This document shows, piece by piece, positions 32,697-41,630 of a DNA stretch of 64,000 bases. Each line of letters opens with the position of its first letter. The first letter of the stretch is position 1. The stretch is from Duganella qianjiadongensis (GTDB lineage Bacteria > Pseudomonadota > Gammaproteobacteria > Burkholderiales > Burkholderiaceae_D). The notes below the pieces were generated by a model. The model was not told the origin of the DNA, did no database searches, and was given only the letters and a program-made list of their open reading frames with translations. The translations under genes and the position numbers were made by a program. The stretch is taken from positions 186,001 to 250,000 of the forward strand of contig NZ_WWCM01000001.1 of NCBI RefSeq assembly GCF_009857915.1. Reading direction: 5' to 3'.

Positions 32697-33806
32697 CTAT
32701 TTGCGCCGCAGGCGCTGCAGTTTTTCCAGATCGACGACAACGCCGGTGCCGGGGCCGGTGGGCAGCTGCAGCATGAAGTCGCGGTACACCAGCGGGGTGC
32801 GCAGCACTTCTTCCGTCAGCAGCAAAGGGCCGAACAGTTCGGTGCCGAATGCCAGTTCGCCGAAGGTGGAGAACAGCTGGGCCGATGCCGCCGTGCCTAC
32901 CCCGCCTTCGAGCATGGTGCCGCCGTACAGGGCAATGCCGGACAACTGGGCCACCGTGGCCACCTGTGCCGCCGGCATCAGGCCGCCGGACTGGGTGATC
33001 TTGACGGCGAATACATCGGCCGCTTCGGCCTGCGCCATGGTCATGGCGTCCTGCGGACCATGCAGCGCCTCGTCGGCCATCAGCGGCACGGCAAAGCGCT
33101 GCGCCAGCCGGGCCATGGCGGCCCTGTCTTCGGCCCGCACCGGCTGCTCGATCAGGTCGATGCCGCCCGCTTCCAGCGCGGCGATGCCGCGCATGGCTTC
33201 CAGTTCGCTCCAGGCCTGATTCACATCGACCCGCACGCTGACGGCATCACCCAACGCACGCTTGATTGCCAGCACGTGGGCCACATCGTCGGCCACGGCG
33301 CGCGCACCGATCTTGAGCTTGAAGATGCGGTGACGGCGCAGTTCCAGCATGCGCTCCGCTTCGGCGATATCCTTGGCGGTGTCGCCACTGGCCAGCGTCC
33401 AGGCAACCGGCAGCGCGTCGCGTACCCGGCCGCCCAGCAGTTCGCTCAGCGGCAGATTCAGGCGGCGCGCCTGTGCGTCCAGCAGCGCCGTCTCCAGCGC
33501 GCACTTGGCAAAACGGTTGCCCTGAATAGTGTTGCGTACGCGGGACATGGCCTGCGCCACGGCACTCGCTTCCATTCCCAGCAGCAGCGGCGCGATATGG
33601 CGCTCGATATTCACCTTGATGCTGTCCGGGCTTTCCTCGCCGTAGTTGAGGCCACCGATGGTGGTGGCCTCGCCCCAGCCTTCGATGCCATCGGCACACT
33701 GCACCCGTACCAGCACCAGCGTCTGGGTATTCATGGTGGCGACGGATAGCTTGTGCGGACGGATGGTAGGGACCTCGGCCAGTATCACTTCGATATGTTC
33801 GATCAT
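32697..33806 (-). CDS. catB: Muconate cycloisomerase
   Basis: 369 aa from ATG 33806; the frame continues upstream into the regulatory gap. Enolase-superfamily enzyme: HRIFKLKIGA supplies the KxK base, VRVDVNQAW and IEQPV the Mg2+ Asp/Glu ligands, and ADEALHGP the third, with the second acid/base Lys in VFAVKITQSGG. It converts cis,cis-muconate to muconolactone. It is the first gene of the minus-strand catBCA-benABCD-pcaD-porin operon and is divergent from catR across about 100 bp. Confidence 0.95.
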   Translation of the reverse strand: MIEHIEVILAEVPTIRPHKLSVATMNTQTLVLVRVQCADGIEGWGEATTIGGLNYGEESPDSIKVNIERHIAPLLLGMEASAVAQAMSRVRNTIQGNRFAKCALETALLDAQARRLNLPLSELLGGRVRDALPVAWTLASGDTAKDIAEAERMLELRRHRIFKLKIGARAVADDVAHVLAIKRALGDAVSVRVDVNQAWSELEAMRGIAALEAGGIDLIEQPVRAEDRAAMARLAQRFAVPLMADEALHGPQDAMTMAQAEAADVFAVKITQSGGLMPAAQVATVAQLSGIALYGGTMLEGGVGTAASAQLFSTFGELAFGTELFGPLLLTEEVLRTPLVYRDFMLQLPTGPGTGVVVDLEKLQRLRRK

Positions 33807-33888
33807 ATTTAGTTTGTATAATTGGGCAGATGGATACACAATATCCCCCGCAACAAACCCCGTCCAACACCGATTTCGCATGATTTCC

Positions 33889-33903
33889 ATACCTGAAAGG
33901 TAT
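33889..33903. promoter_or_regulatory. BenM/CatM-type LysR binding site at the catB/catR divergent promoter
   Basis: ATAC-N7-GTAT, the recognition pattern of BenM and CatM, lies within the longer perfect palindrome CATACCTGAAAGGTATG (7-3-7). It ends 3 bp before the catR start and covers its SD, so binding should also repress catR. A half-related ATAC-N7-ATAT sits at the catB start on the minus strand. Confidence 0.8.
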
Positions 33904-33906
33904 GCA

Positions 33907-34821
33907 ATGGAACTACGACACCTACGCTACTTCGTCGCCGTGGCCGACGAGAAGAATTTCACCCGCGCGGCGCAGCGGCTGCACATCGCCCAGCCGCCGC
34001 TAAGCCGCCAGATCCAGCAACTGGAGGAGGAACTGGAGGTGGAACTGATCGAAAAAGGCACCCGCCCCGTCAAACTGACCGAAGCCGGCGCCTTCTTCCA
34101 CGTGCACGCGCAGGAGCTGCTAGCCAAGGTGGCCGAACTCAAATCGATGACGCGGCGGGTGGGCAAAATCGAGCGCAGCCTGTCCATCGGTTTTGTCGCT
34201 TCCACGCTGTACGGCCTGCTGCCGCGCATCATCCGCGAATACCGCGAGCAGCATCCGGAAGTGGACGTAGCGCTGCACGAAATGACCACCATGCAGCAGA
34301 TACAGGCGCTCAAGGATGGCGTGATCGACGTCGGCTTTGGCCGCGTTAAAAGCGAAGACCCCAACATCCGCCGCATCGTGCTGCGCGACGAGCGGCTGGT
34401 GATAGCACTGCCGGCATCCCATCCGCGCGCCGCCAGTTCAGACCCTATGAGTCTGCTGGACCTGCAATCGGAAACCCTGCTGGTGTATCCCAAAACGCCG
34501 CGCCCCAGCTTCGCCGATCTGGTGCTGTCCGTGCTGTCGGAGCGGGCGATAGTGCCGCACAAGATCATCGAAGTGCGAGAACTGCAGATCGCCATCGGCC
34601 TGGTGGCAGCCGGGCATGGCATGGCGGTGGTGCCGGAGAGCGTACAGGGGATGCGGCGCGACGATGTGGTCTACCGCCCCCTCACCGACCGGCAGGCGGT
34701 GTCGCCGGTGATGTTCAGCGTGCGCAAGCTCGATCAGAGCGAGGAACTGCAGGATATGCTGGCGGCGATCTACGCGATCTACGACGCCAGCGGCATCAGC
34801 TATATCCGCGAGACGCTGTAA
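33907..34821 (+). CDS. catR: LysR-family regulator of catechol/benzoate genes (CatR/BenM-like)
   Basis: 304 aa from ATG 33907 (SD GAAAGG); the typical N-terminus MELRHLRYFVAVADEKNFTRAA fixes the start. HTH residues include RLHIAQPPLSRQIQQLEEEL; the effector domain has SIGFVASTLYGLLPRIIREYR and AAGHGMAVVPESVQG. This subtype binds cis,cis-muconate (CatM) or benzoate plus muconate (BenM). It is divergent from the catB operon and convergent with benK, and matching ATAC-N7-GTAT sites lie before both target promoters. Confidence 0.93.
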   Translation: MELRHLRYFVAVADEKNFTRAAQRLHIAQPPLSRQIQQLEEELEVELIEKGTRPVKLTEAGAFFHVHAQELLAKVAELKSMTRRVGKIERSLSIGFVASTLYGLLPRIIREYREQHPEVDVALHEMTTMQQIQALKDGVIDVGFGRVKSEDPNIRRIVLRDERLVIALPASHPRAASSDPMSLLDLQSETLLVYPKTPRPSFADLVLSVLSERAIVPHKIIEVRELQIAIGLVAAGHGMAVVPESVQGMRRDDVVYRPLTDRQAVSPVMFSVRKLDQSEELQDMLAAIYAIYDASGISYIRETL

Positions 34822-34837
34822 TCCGGCGTCCCCCGCC

Positions 34838-34871
34838 AGCCTTGCGCGCTGCAGGCTGCGCCCGCAAGGCT
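34838..34871. terminator. Hairpin between convergent catR and benK, possible terminator
   Basis: AGCCTTGC/GCAAGGCT forms an 8-bp perfect stem with an internally GC-rich loop in the 71-bp gap between the two stops. There is no T tract on either strand, so terminator function is uncertain. Confidence 0.4.
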
Positions 34872-34892
34872 CATCTGCCGCGCTATGCCGCC

Positions 34893-36239
34893 CTATGCCA
34901 CTACCGGCTTGGCCAGTTCCGCTTGTGCCTGCGCTGTGGCAGAGCGGCCATGGCGTATCATCGACACGGCCAGCACGGCGATCACCGCGGGAATGGCAAT
35001 GGCGACAAAATTCTGTTCCAGCGGCAGCGCCATGCCGACCAGCGTGCCGATCACGATAGGCGCCAGGATGGCGCCGCTGCGGCCCACGCCGGAAGCCCAG
35101 CCTATGCCGGTCGAGCGTACGCTGGCAGGATAGAACTGGCCTGCATAGGCATAGGTCACGATCTGGGTGCCGATGGTAGAAGCGCCTGCCAGCCCGACCA
35201 GCAGATACAGCAGCGGCATCGGCACTTTATAGCCAAGCAGGGTAATCGAGACAGCGGCCAGCGCATACATCCCCACCAGCACGTATTTGATGTGGAAACG
35301 GTCGGCCAGCCAGCCGCCGCCCACCGCCCCCAGCACCGCGCCAAAGTTCAGCATCAGCACAAAGTTCAGCGCCGAGCCCAGACTGTAGCCGGCACCGGCC
35401 ATCAGCTTGGCCAGCCACGAGCTCAGGGCGTACACCATGAACAGGCACATGAAGAAAGCGATCCAGAACATCACGGTACTGAAGCCGCGGCCGTCCTTGA
35501 ACAGCTGGCTAATCGGCGCACCGCTGCTGCGCTCCTGCGCGGCCAGCGAAAAATCGTCGCCGGCACTGGCGCAGTAGGATGGATCTACCTGCTGCAGAAT
35601 CGCCTGCACTTCGGCCACGCGCTGGCGGCGCAGCAGGAAAGGCATGGATTCCGGCAGCGACTTGAGCACGAAGGGTATCAGCAGCACCGGCACGCCTGCC
35701 GCCAGAAACACCGAGGACCAGCCATACGATTCCAGCAGCCCCTTACCCAGCAAGGCGGCCAGCATGCCGCCCACGGCGTAGCCGCTGAACATCAGCGTGA
35801 CCATGGTGGCGCGGATTTTGCGGGGCGAATATTCCGTCATCTGCGCCACTACATTCGGCATCACGCCACCGATGCCGAGACCGGCCAGAAAGCGCATCAC
35901 GCTGAAGCTCACCGGATCGTGCGTCAGACCGGCAGCGGCCGTGAATACGCTGAACAGCGCCAGACAGATGGCAATGGTGCGCGGCCGGCCTATGCGGTCG
36001 GCCAGCGTGCCGAGGAAGATGGCACCGAACATCATGCCGAACAGCGCCGAACTGACCATGAAACCGGCATTCTGGGCAGTCACACCCATGCTTTTCATGA
36101 TGGCTGGCAGGGCGATGCCGGCCACGGCCAGATCATAGCCATCGCAGATGATGATGATGGCGCACCATGCCAGTATGCCGGCATGGAAGCGGTTGAAACG
36201 GGCGTGATCGGCCAGTTTGTGAATGTCGATCTGCTGCAT
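34893..36239 (-). CDS. benK: Aromatic acid:H+ symporter, probable benzoate importer
   Basis: 448 aa from ATG 36239 (SD AGGGAG). AAHS-family MFS carrier: first helix AWCAIIIICDGYDLAVAGIALP has the family DGxD motif, the 2-3 loop reads LGTLADRIGRPRTIAI, and LAGLGIGGVMPNVVAQMTEYSP is the conserved helix-4 region. About twelve helices. An ATAC-N7-GTAT site 149 bp upstream links it to CatR/BenM control and supports benzoate as substrate. Confidence 0.92.
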   Translation of the reverse strand: MQQIDIHKLADHARFNRFHAGILAWCAIIIICDGYDLAVAGIALPAIMKSMGVTAQNAGFMVSSALFGMMFGAIFLGTLADRIGRPRTIAICLALFSVFTAAAGLTHDPVSFSVMRFLAGLGIGGVMPNVVAQMTEYSPRKIRATMVTLMFSGYAVGGMLAALLGKGLLESYGWSSVFLAAGVPVLLIPFVLKSLPESMPFLLRRQRVAEVQAILQQVDPSYCASAGDDFSLAAQERSSGAPISQLFKDGRGFSTVMFWIAFFMCLFMVYALSSWLAKLMAGAGYSLGSALNFVLMLNFGAVLGAVGGGWLADRFHIKYVLVGMYALAAVSITLLGYKVPMPLLYLLVGLAGASTIGTQIVTYAYAGQFYPASVRSTGIGWASGVGRSGAILAPIVIGTLVGMALPLEQNFVAIAIPAVIAVLAVSMIRHGRSATAQAQAELAKPVVA

Positions 36240-36387
36240 GATAGAAGTCTCCCTGTCTTGGTTTTTTTTGCATGGTGTGGCGCTTGCCGCAGGCAAGCGG
36301 AGCGAGGTGCACTGAGCCTGTCAGGACCGCAGAGGCAGGGTAGAGAACTTGGGCAGCAGCGTCCAAGACCGATTGAGTATCTCTTGG

Positions 36388-36402
36388 ATACCCGCCGAGT
36401 AT
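36388..36402. promoter_or_regulatory. BenM/CatM-type LysR binding site upstream of benK
   Basis: ATAC-CCGCCGA-GTAT fits ATAC-N7-GTAT exactly. A further GTAT at 36377-36380 is spaced N7 before it, giving three half-sites with an 11-bp period. It lies in the 237-bp gap between divergent benK and the MerR gene. Confidence 0.65.
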
Positions 36403-36424
36403 GAGCCGGTAGCACACATCAAAG

Positions 36425-36495
36425 CCAACTCAAAAACCAACTCACATCAGCAAAATTGCGTAAAATAGCGCTAATAATGCCCAATAACCAACTCA
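36425..36495. repeat. Three CCAACTCA direct repeats around the start of the MerR gene
   Basis: CCAACTCA occurs at 36425-36432, 36437-36444 and 36488-36495, each in an A-rich context. The first two are 12 bp apart upstream; the third falls at codons 4-7. It could be an autoregulatory site for the MerR protein; function is unproven. Confidence 0.35.
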
Positions 36496-37541
36496 AAATC
36501 GTGAAGAAATCCAATTCACCAGCCGAGAAACCTGCACTCTTGCGTAGCAGCGCGGTTGCCCAGCTGGCGGCCATGCCTGTTGCTACTTTGCGCATCTGGG
36601 AACAGCGCTATCAGGCCATACAGCCGTCCGCCGCCCCATCCGGCCACCGGCTATACAGCGCCACCGATGTGCGCCGTGTGGTCATGCTGCGCCAGCTTAC
36701 CCAGCAGGGCCATGCGATCGGCAGCATCGCAGCCCTGTCCGACCCGCAGCTACAAGCCCTGCTGCAGCAGTACGCTGCCAGCGCCCCCGAACAGCACGTG
36801 GCGCCCCGTACACTGGTGGTGGGCGGCGCGCTGCACATGCGCCTGAGCGCCCCGCCCATTAACGCCAAGCTGCCCCCTACTCTGGGTCTGCTGGCGCCGG
36901 TCGAAACGCTGGCCGAAGCACTGCTCGGCGCCACTGCTGGCGGCTACCAGCTCATGCTCTGGCAGATGCCGGCACTACAGCACACCCTTCCCATCGACCT
37001 GCGCGCAGCGCAGCACACCTGGCCCGATTGCCAGCACGCAGTGGTGTACCGCTATGCCAGTCCCAGCGCACTAGCCAGCTACGCTGCGGCTGGCGTTGCC
37101 GTGCTGCCCGAATCGGCCGACGATACGGAACTGGCGCGCTGGCTGCTTGACCTGCTACCGGCCGGGCCAGCAGCCGACCATGCGATTAAGACAGCCGCCC
37201 GTCAGGCCATTGCCAGCGCCACCGGTAGCCGGCTCCCCCTGCCCATCACCCCGCGCCAGTTCGACAATGCGGTGCTGGTGGCGATTGCCGGCATGGCCCC
37301 CATCCTCGAATGCGAGTGCCCGCAGCACATCGCCGGCCTGTTGCGCCAGCTGGCGGACTTTGAAATCTATAGCGCCGGCTGCGCCCACGACAGCCCCGCC
37401 GATGCAGCCCTGCATGGCGAACTGCAGCGCATCGCCGCTAGTGCGCGCACGATGTTCGAAACTGCATTGGTCCGCTTAGCCGAGCTGAAAGGCATTACGC
37501 TGGACGGCAACACCAACCCGCAACAGAAAGCACCAACATGA
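36477..37541 (+). CDS. MerR-family regulator, class II LitR-like (light-response)
   Basis: 354 aa from ATG 36477; the preceding TTG at 36456 is unlikely. MerR HTH at about residues 20-90: LLRSSAVAQLAAMPVATLRIWEQRYQ, then GHRLYSATDVRRVVMLRQL. The large C-terminal part lacks the DxHxxG-type B12 motif of CarH/LitR class I. It ends in a domain with CECPQHIAGLLRQLADFEIYSAGC (Cys279, Cys281, Cys302), seen in MerR proteins that flank photolyase genes in pseudomonads. The stop overlaps the lipocalin start (ATGA). Light-dependent control of the photolyase operon is inferred from context. Confidence 0.8.
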   Translation: MPNNQLKIVKKSNSPAEKPALLRSSAVAQLAAMPVATLRIWEQRYQAIQPSAAPSGHRLYSATDVRRVVMLRQLTQQGHAIGSIAALSDPQLQALLQQYAASAPEQHVAPRTLVVGGALHMRLSAPPINAKLPPTLGLLAPVETLAEALLGATAGGYQLMLWQMPALQHTLPIDLRAAQHTWPDCQHAVVYRYASPSALASYAAAGVAVLPESADDTELARWLLDLLPAGPAADHAIKTAARQAIASATGSRLPLPITPRQFDNAVLVAIAGMAPILECECPQHIAGLLRQLADFEIYSAGCAHDSPADAALHGELQRIAASARTMFETALVRLAELKGITLDGNTNPQQKAPT

Positions 37542-38152
37542 ATAGCAACCATGGCAGCAAGGCCGCTGCCCGCCTACCATCCACGCCGGCACGCCGCAGC
37601 CTAGGTGTGGCCGCTCTGGCGCTCGTTCTGCTGGGCACTCTGGGCGGTTGCGCTTCTACCCAGCCACCAGCCGGTGTGCAGGCCGTCACGCCATTCGAAC
37701 TGGCACGATATCAGGGCCGCTGGTATGAAATCGCCCGCATGGACCACAGTTTCGAGCGCGGCATGAGCGATGTTTCCGCCACCTATACGCCGCAGCCCGA
37801 CGGCAGTGTGCGCGTGCTCAATCGCGGCTACGACGGCGAACAGGGACGCTGGCGCGAAGCGATCGGGCATGCCGTATTTACCGGCGCCGCCAGCACCGGC
37901 TCGCTCAAGGTTTCCTTCTTCGGGCCGTTCTACGGCGGCTACCATGTCGCCGCAATGGATCAGGACTACCGCTGGTCGCTGGTGATCGGTCCGGACCGCA
38001 GCTACTGCTGGATACTGGCCCGCGAGCGCCAGCTCACACCGCAGCAGCGCAGCGCCATACTGGCCAGCGCGCGCCAACTGGGCATCGATACCGCCGCCCT
38101 GATCTGGGTCAGCCAGCAGCGGCAGGACCCGGCCTACCAGGGCGCGCCATGA
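37538..38152 (+). CDS. blc: Outer-membrane lipocalin lipoprotein (Blc-like)
   Basis: 204 aa. The N-terminal hydrophobic segment ends in a lipobox, LGGC-AS, with Cys38. The lipocalin GxW motif is YQGRWYEIARMDHSFERG, followed by YTPQPDGSVRVLNRGY and LKVSFFGPFYGGYHVAAMD, then the C-terminal helix. Bacterial Blc proteins bind fatty acids or lysophospholipids at the outer membrane. Placement between LitR and photolyase genes, with 4-bp overlaps on both sides, suggests a photo-oxidative stress role. Only the N-terminal extension before the signal is unusual. Confidence 0.93.
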   Translation: MNSNHGSKAAARLPSTPARRSLGVAALALVLLGTLGGCASTQPPAGVQAVTPFELARYQGRWYEIARMDHSFERGMSDVSATYTPQPDGSVRVLNRGYDGEQGRWREAIGHAVFTGAASTGSLKVSFFGPFYGGYHVAAMDQDYRWSLVIGPDRSYCWILARERQLTPQQRSAILASARQLGIDTAALIWVSQQRQDPAYQGAP

Positions 38153-39726
38153 GCTACTCGGTAGTCTGGTTCAAGCGCGACCTGCGCGTGCACGACCATG
38201 CGCCGCTGCGCTATGCCGCCAGCCGCGGGCCGCTGCTCTGCCTGTATGTGCTGGAACCCAGCTTATGGGCCCAGCCCGATTGCGCCACCCAGCATCTGCT
38301 GTTCCTGCAGGAGAGCCTGCGTGACCTGACCTATCAGCTGCGCCAGTGCGGCGCGCGGCTGCAGCTGGCAGTAGGTGAGCTGCCTGAAGTACTGGGCCGC
38401 CTGCACGCCGCTGCGCCGTTCGCGCGCCTGCTGGCGCACGAGGAAACCGGCAACGGCCACACCTATGCGCGCGATCTGGCGGTGGGCCGCTGGTGCCAGG
38501 AAAACGGCGTGCAGTGGCAGGAGTGGCCGCAGCACGGCGTAACACGCCGCCTGCCCTCGCGCGATATCTGGCACGCTCTGTGGGAAACCCATATGCAGGC
38601 GCCCTGCCTGCCGCCGCCTGCGCCCGCCAGCCTGCACGGCCCGAGCCTGCCATGGCCGCTGATGCGCTGGCCCGAAGCGCGCGAACTGGGCCTCGATCCG
38701 CTCGACCCGCCGCAACGCCAGCGCGGTGGCCGCAGCGCAGGGCGGCAGATTTTCGACCAGTTTCTGGACCGGCGCTGCCAGCATTACCGTAGCGGCATGT
38801 CCTCGCCGCTGAGCGCACCGACAGCCTGTTCGCGCCTGTCGCCGTATCTGGCGCTGGGCTGTCTGAGCATGCGCGAGGTGGTGCAGGCCACCATGGCGCA
38901 GATCGAAGCACTCGCAGACCATCCGTCCGCACAGGCGGGGTGGCAGCGCAAGGGACTGGCAGCATTTGCCAGCCGGCTGCACTGGCACTGCCACTTCATC
39001 CAGAAACTGGAGTCGGAACCGGAGCTGGAATGGCGCAATCTGCACCGCGGCTACGACGGTTTGCGCGAGCACGAATGGAATGCCATGCACTTCGAGGCGC
39101 TCACCCAGGGCCGCAGCGGCTGGCCCATGGTCGATGCCTGCGTAGCAATGCTGCGCGAAACCGGCTGGATCAACTTCCGTATGCGCGCCATGCTGGTTTC
39201 GGTGGCCAGCTATCCGCTGTGGCTGCACTGGCGGCCGGTAGGCCTGTGGCTGGCGCGCCAGTTTCTCGATTACGAGCCGGGCATACACTGGAGCCAGATG
39301 CAGATGCAGGCGGGTACCACCGGTATCAACACCACTCGCGTCTACAACCCGATCAAACAGGCGCAGGATCATGATCCGCAGGGCTTGTTCGTGCGCCGCT
39401 GGCTACCCGCCATGCGCCGCGTACCGGATGCCTACCTGCTGCAGCCATGGCTGATGCCACCCGCCCTGCAGCAGCGTTGCGGCGTAAGGGTGGGTGAACA
39501 GATTCCCCTGCCCGTAGTGGAGCTGGAACAGGCCACGCGCAGCGCCAAACAGCGCGTGCATGCGCTACGCGCCCAGGCGGAAATCCGCGCAGCGCGCGCT
39601 GCCATCGTGGACCAGCACGGATCGCGCCTGATGCGCGACGGCAGCAGCCATCAGGGCAGCGGCCCCGCCCGGCGCCGTCAGCCGGCAGTGCCGCCCGCCA
39701 TGCAGCAGCAGGCGCTGGAATTCTAG
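38149..39726 (+). CDS. phrB: Cryptochrome/photolyase family protein (deoxyribodipyrimidine photolyase)
   Basis: 525 aa. The N-terminal antenna Rossmann domain begins VVWFKRDLRVHDHAPLRYAA. The C-terminal FAD domain (about 200-480) has SRLSPYLALGCLSMREV, HWHCHFIQKLE, WPMVDACVAMLRETGWINFRMRAMLVS and the FAD/DNA-binding tail GTTGINTTRVYNPIKQA. It would repair UV pyrimidine dimers with blue light; a cryptochrome-type signalling role cannot be excluded. The Arg/Gln-rich end (about 490-525) extends past the usual length. It overlaps the lipocalin stop by 4 bp. Confidence 0.93.
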   Translation: MSYSVVWFKRDLRVHDHAPLRYAASRGPLLCLYVLEPSLWAQPDCATQHLLFLQESLRDLTYQLRQCGARLQLAVGELPEVLGRLHAAAPFARLLAHEETGNGHTYARDLAVGRWCQENGVQWQEWPQHGVTRRLPSRDIWHALWETHMQAPCLPPPAPASLHGPSLPWPLMRWPEARELGLDPLDPPQRQRGGRSAGRQIFDQFLDRRCQHYRSGMSSPLSAPTACSRLSPYLALGCLSMREVVQATMAQIEALADHPSAQAGWQRKGLAAFASRLHWHCHFIQKLESEPELEWRNLHRGYDGLREHEWNAMHFEALTQGRSGWPMVDACVAMLRETGWINFRMRAMLVSVASYPLWLHWRPVGLWLARQFLDYEPGIHWSQMQMQAGTTGINTTRVYNPIKQAQDHDPQGLFVRRWLPAMRRVPDAYLLQPWLMPPALQQRCGVRVGEQIPLPVVELEQATRSAKQRVHALRAQAEIRAARAAIVDQHGSRLMRDGSSHQGSGPARRRQPAVPPAMQQQALEF

Positions 39727-39764
39727 GACTGGCCAGACCGGGCGGCAGCCGCAAGTGCGCGGCA

Positions 39765-41393
39765 TCAGGCGGCCGTGTAGCCGAGCAAGGCCGATGTGCG
39801 CTGCACGGGCGATGCGCCCGCTGTAGCGCTGGCAGCAGGTTCGCCCGTCTTGAAGATATCCACGGCGTCCACTAGCAGCGCCGCCTGCTCGCGCAGACTG
39901 GCCGCAGCGGCGGCGGCTTGCTCTACCAGCGCAGCGTTTTGCTGGGTCACCTGATCCATGTCGATAATGGCCTGGCTCACTTGCTCGATGCCCTGCGACT
40001 GCTCCCTGCCAGAGTTGGAAATGTCACCGATAACTTGACTCACCTGATGTACGCTAGCAACAATCGCCTTCATGGTGTCCCCGGCAGCATCGACTGCATT
40101 GCTGCCTGCCTTGATCTTGCTCACGGAATCGTCGATCAAAGTCTTGATTTCCTTGGCCGCGGCAGCCGAACGCTGGGCCAGATTACGCACCTCGGTTGCC
40201 ACCACGGCAAAGCCGCGTCCCTGCTCGCCCGCCCGCGCCGCTTCCACGGCGGCATTCAGCGCCAGAATATTGGTCTGGAAGGCGATGCCGTCGATGACGG
40301 AAATAATTTCGACGATACGGCCGGACGACTCGGTAATCGACTTCATCATCTCGACCACCTGGGTGACTTCGGCGCCGCCCCGCTCGGCAATCTCCGAGGC
40401 CGAACCGGCATAGGCATCGGCCTGCAGCGCACTATCGGCATTCTTGCGGACTGCGGCCGTCAGTTCTTCCAGCGAAGCGGCCGTTTCCTCCAGTGCACTG
40501 GCCTGATTTTCCGTGCGGTCGGACAGGTCCTGATTGCCGCAGGCGATTTCGGCCACGCCGCGCTCTATCGTATCGGCGGCGAGATGAATTTTATTGACCG
40601 TCTGTTTCAGGCTGGTAGACATTTCGCCCATGGCATGCAGCAGCTGTCCGGTTTCATCTTTCGAACGCACTTCGATCACCCGGGTCAGATCGCCAACGGA
40701 CACTTCACGGATAATCTTCACGGCAGCACTGAGCGGGCGGGTAATGCCACGGCTGACAGCTACCCCGAGGCCGATGCTGACCATCAGCGTCAGCACGAAC
40801 ACCAGCCACAGCACCCGTTCGCGTGATGCGGAAATCTGCAGGGCATCGCTCTCGTCCGCTGCGGCGCGGCTATTGGCCAGATTGACGATTTTCTCTACGG
40901 CGCTGCGGTGCTGCTGGAACACCTCGCGCATGCGCCGGTACACCTGTTCCGCCGCCACATTGTCGCCACGCTGCAACGCCGGCACGAATTCGCCCAGAGC
41001 CATGGCGAAGAAGGCCTCGGCCGGCGCACTCGATTGATGCAGCACCAGATCAGCCAGTGCGGCATCGAGCTTGGCCTTTTCCCAGTACTGTTTGCGCTCG
41101 CTGAATTCCTTCTGCCCCGCGCGCAGTTTGTCGACCAGCGCGCCCCGTTCGCTCTCGGCTGCGCCACGCAGTTCGGTCGCAGCGAGATAGGCTTCAATCA
41201 CATATTCGGGCGGCGGCAATACATCGGCCAGCAAGTCCTTGCCCTGCACGATGCGGTTATACAGCGGGCCATTAACTTCCAGTTCTTTGAGAGTAGAGCG
41301 CGCGGTCCCCCCGAACAACAGGAAGCCTGCCACAAAGATCGCGATTAGCAGCGTTATGCGCTGGCCTACAGTCAGGTTACCGATAGCTTTCAT
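39765..41393 (-). CDS. Methyl-accepting chemotaxis protein with periplasmic helical sensor
   Basis: 542 aa. First membrane helix (about 12-30), a periplasmic segment of about 155 residues containing DVLPPPEYVIEAYLAATEL, second helix near 190-210, HAMP (SRGITRPLSAAVKIIREVSVGDL) and the signalling domain with tip ISVIDGIAFQTNILALNAAVEAARAGEQGRGFAVVATEV. No NWETF-like tether. The ligand is unknown. A near-consensus sigma-70 promoter lies 62-90 bp upstream; it is convergent with the photolyase operon. Confidence 0.94.
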   Translation of the reverse strand: MKAIGNLTVGQRITLLIAIFVAGFLLFGGTARSTLKELEVNGPLYNRIVQGKDLLADVLPPPEYVIEAYLAATELRGAAESERGALVDKLRAGQKEFSERKQYWEKAKLDAALADLVLHQSSAPAEAFFAMALGEFVPALQRGDNVAAEQVYRRMREVFQQHRSAVEKIVNLANSRAAADESDALQISASRERVLWLVFVLTLMVSIGLGVAVSRGITRPLSAAVKIIREVSVGDLTRVIEVRSKDETGQLLHAMGEMSTSLKQTVNKIHLAADTIERGVAEIACGNQDLSDRTENQASALEETAASLEELTAAVRKNADSALQADAYAGSASEIAERGGAEVTQVVEMMKSITESSGRIVEIISVIDGIAFQTNILALNAAVEAARAGEQGRGFAVVATEVRNLAQRSAAAAKEIKTLIDDSVSKIKAGSNAVDAAGDTMKAIVASVHQVSQVIGDISNSGREQSQGIEQVSQAIIDMDQVTQQNAALVEQAAAAAASLREQAALLVDAVDIFKTGEPAASATAGASPVQRTSALLGYTAA

Positions 41394-41454
41394 GGCGTTC
41401 TTTCGTACAGCACTGATTGTTAGTTAAGAAAATCTAATACATTACCATTGGGAA

Positions 41455-41483
41455 ATTATAATTGATTTGTGCAAATACAGCAA
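41455..41483 (-). promoter_or_regulatory. Sigma-70 promoter of the MCP gene
   Basis: On the minus strand TTGCTG, a 17-bp spacer and TATAAT, placing the start of transcription near 41448, about 55 nt before the MCP ATG, in an AT-rich gap (41394-41630) without other genes. Confidence 0.7.
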
Positions 41484-41630
41484 ATAAATGGCATTAATAA
41501 TTTATTTGATAAATTCATTTGAATGTGAGCAGGCGTGGCGCAGCGCGCTATCCGTCGCCACTGCCAGCACAGCCGCGCATTGCGACGCACTGCAGAACCG
41601 CTGGCCAGTATGGCAACCCAGCACGCCGAT

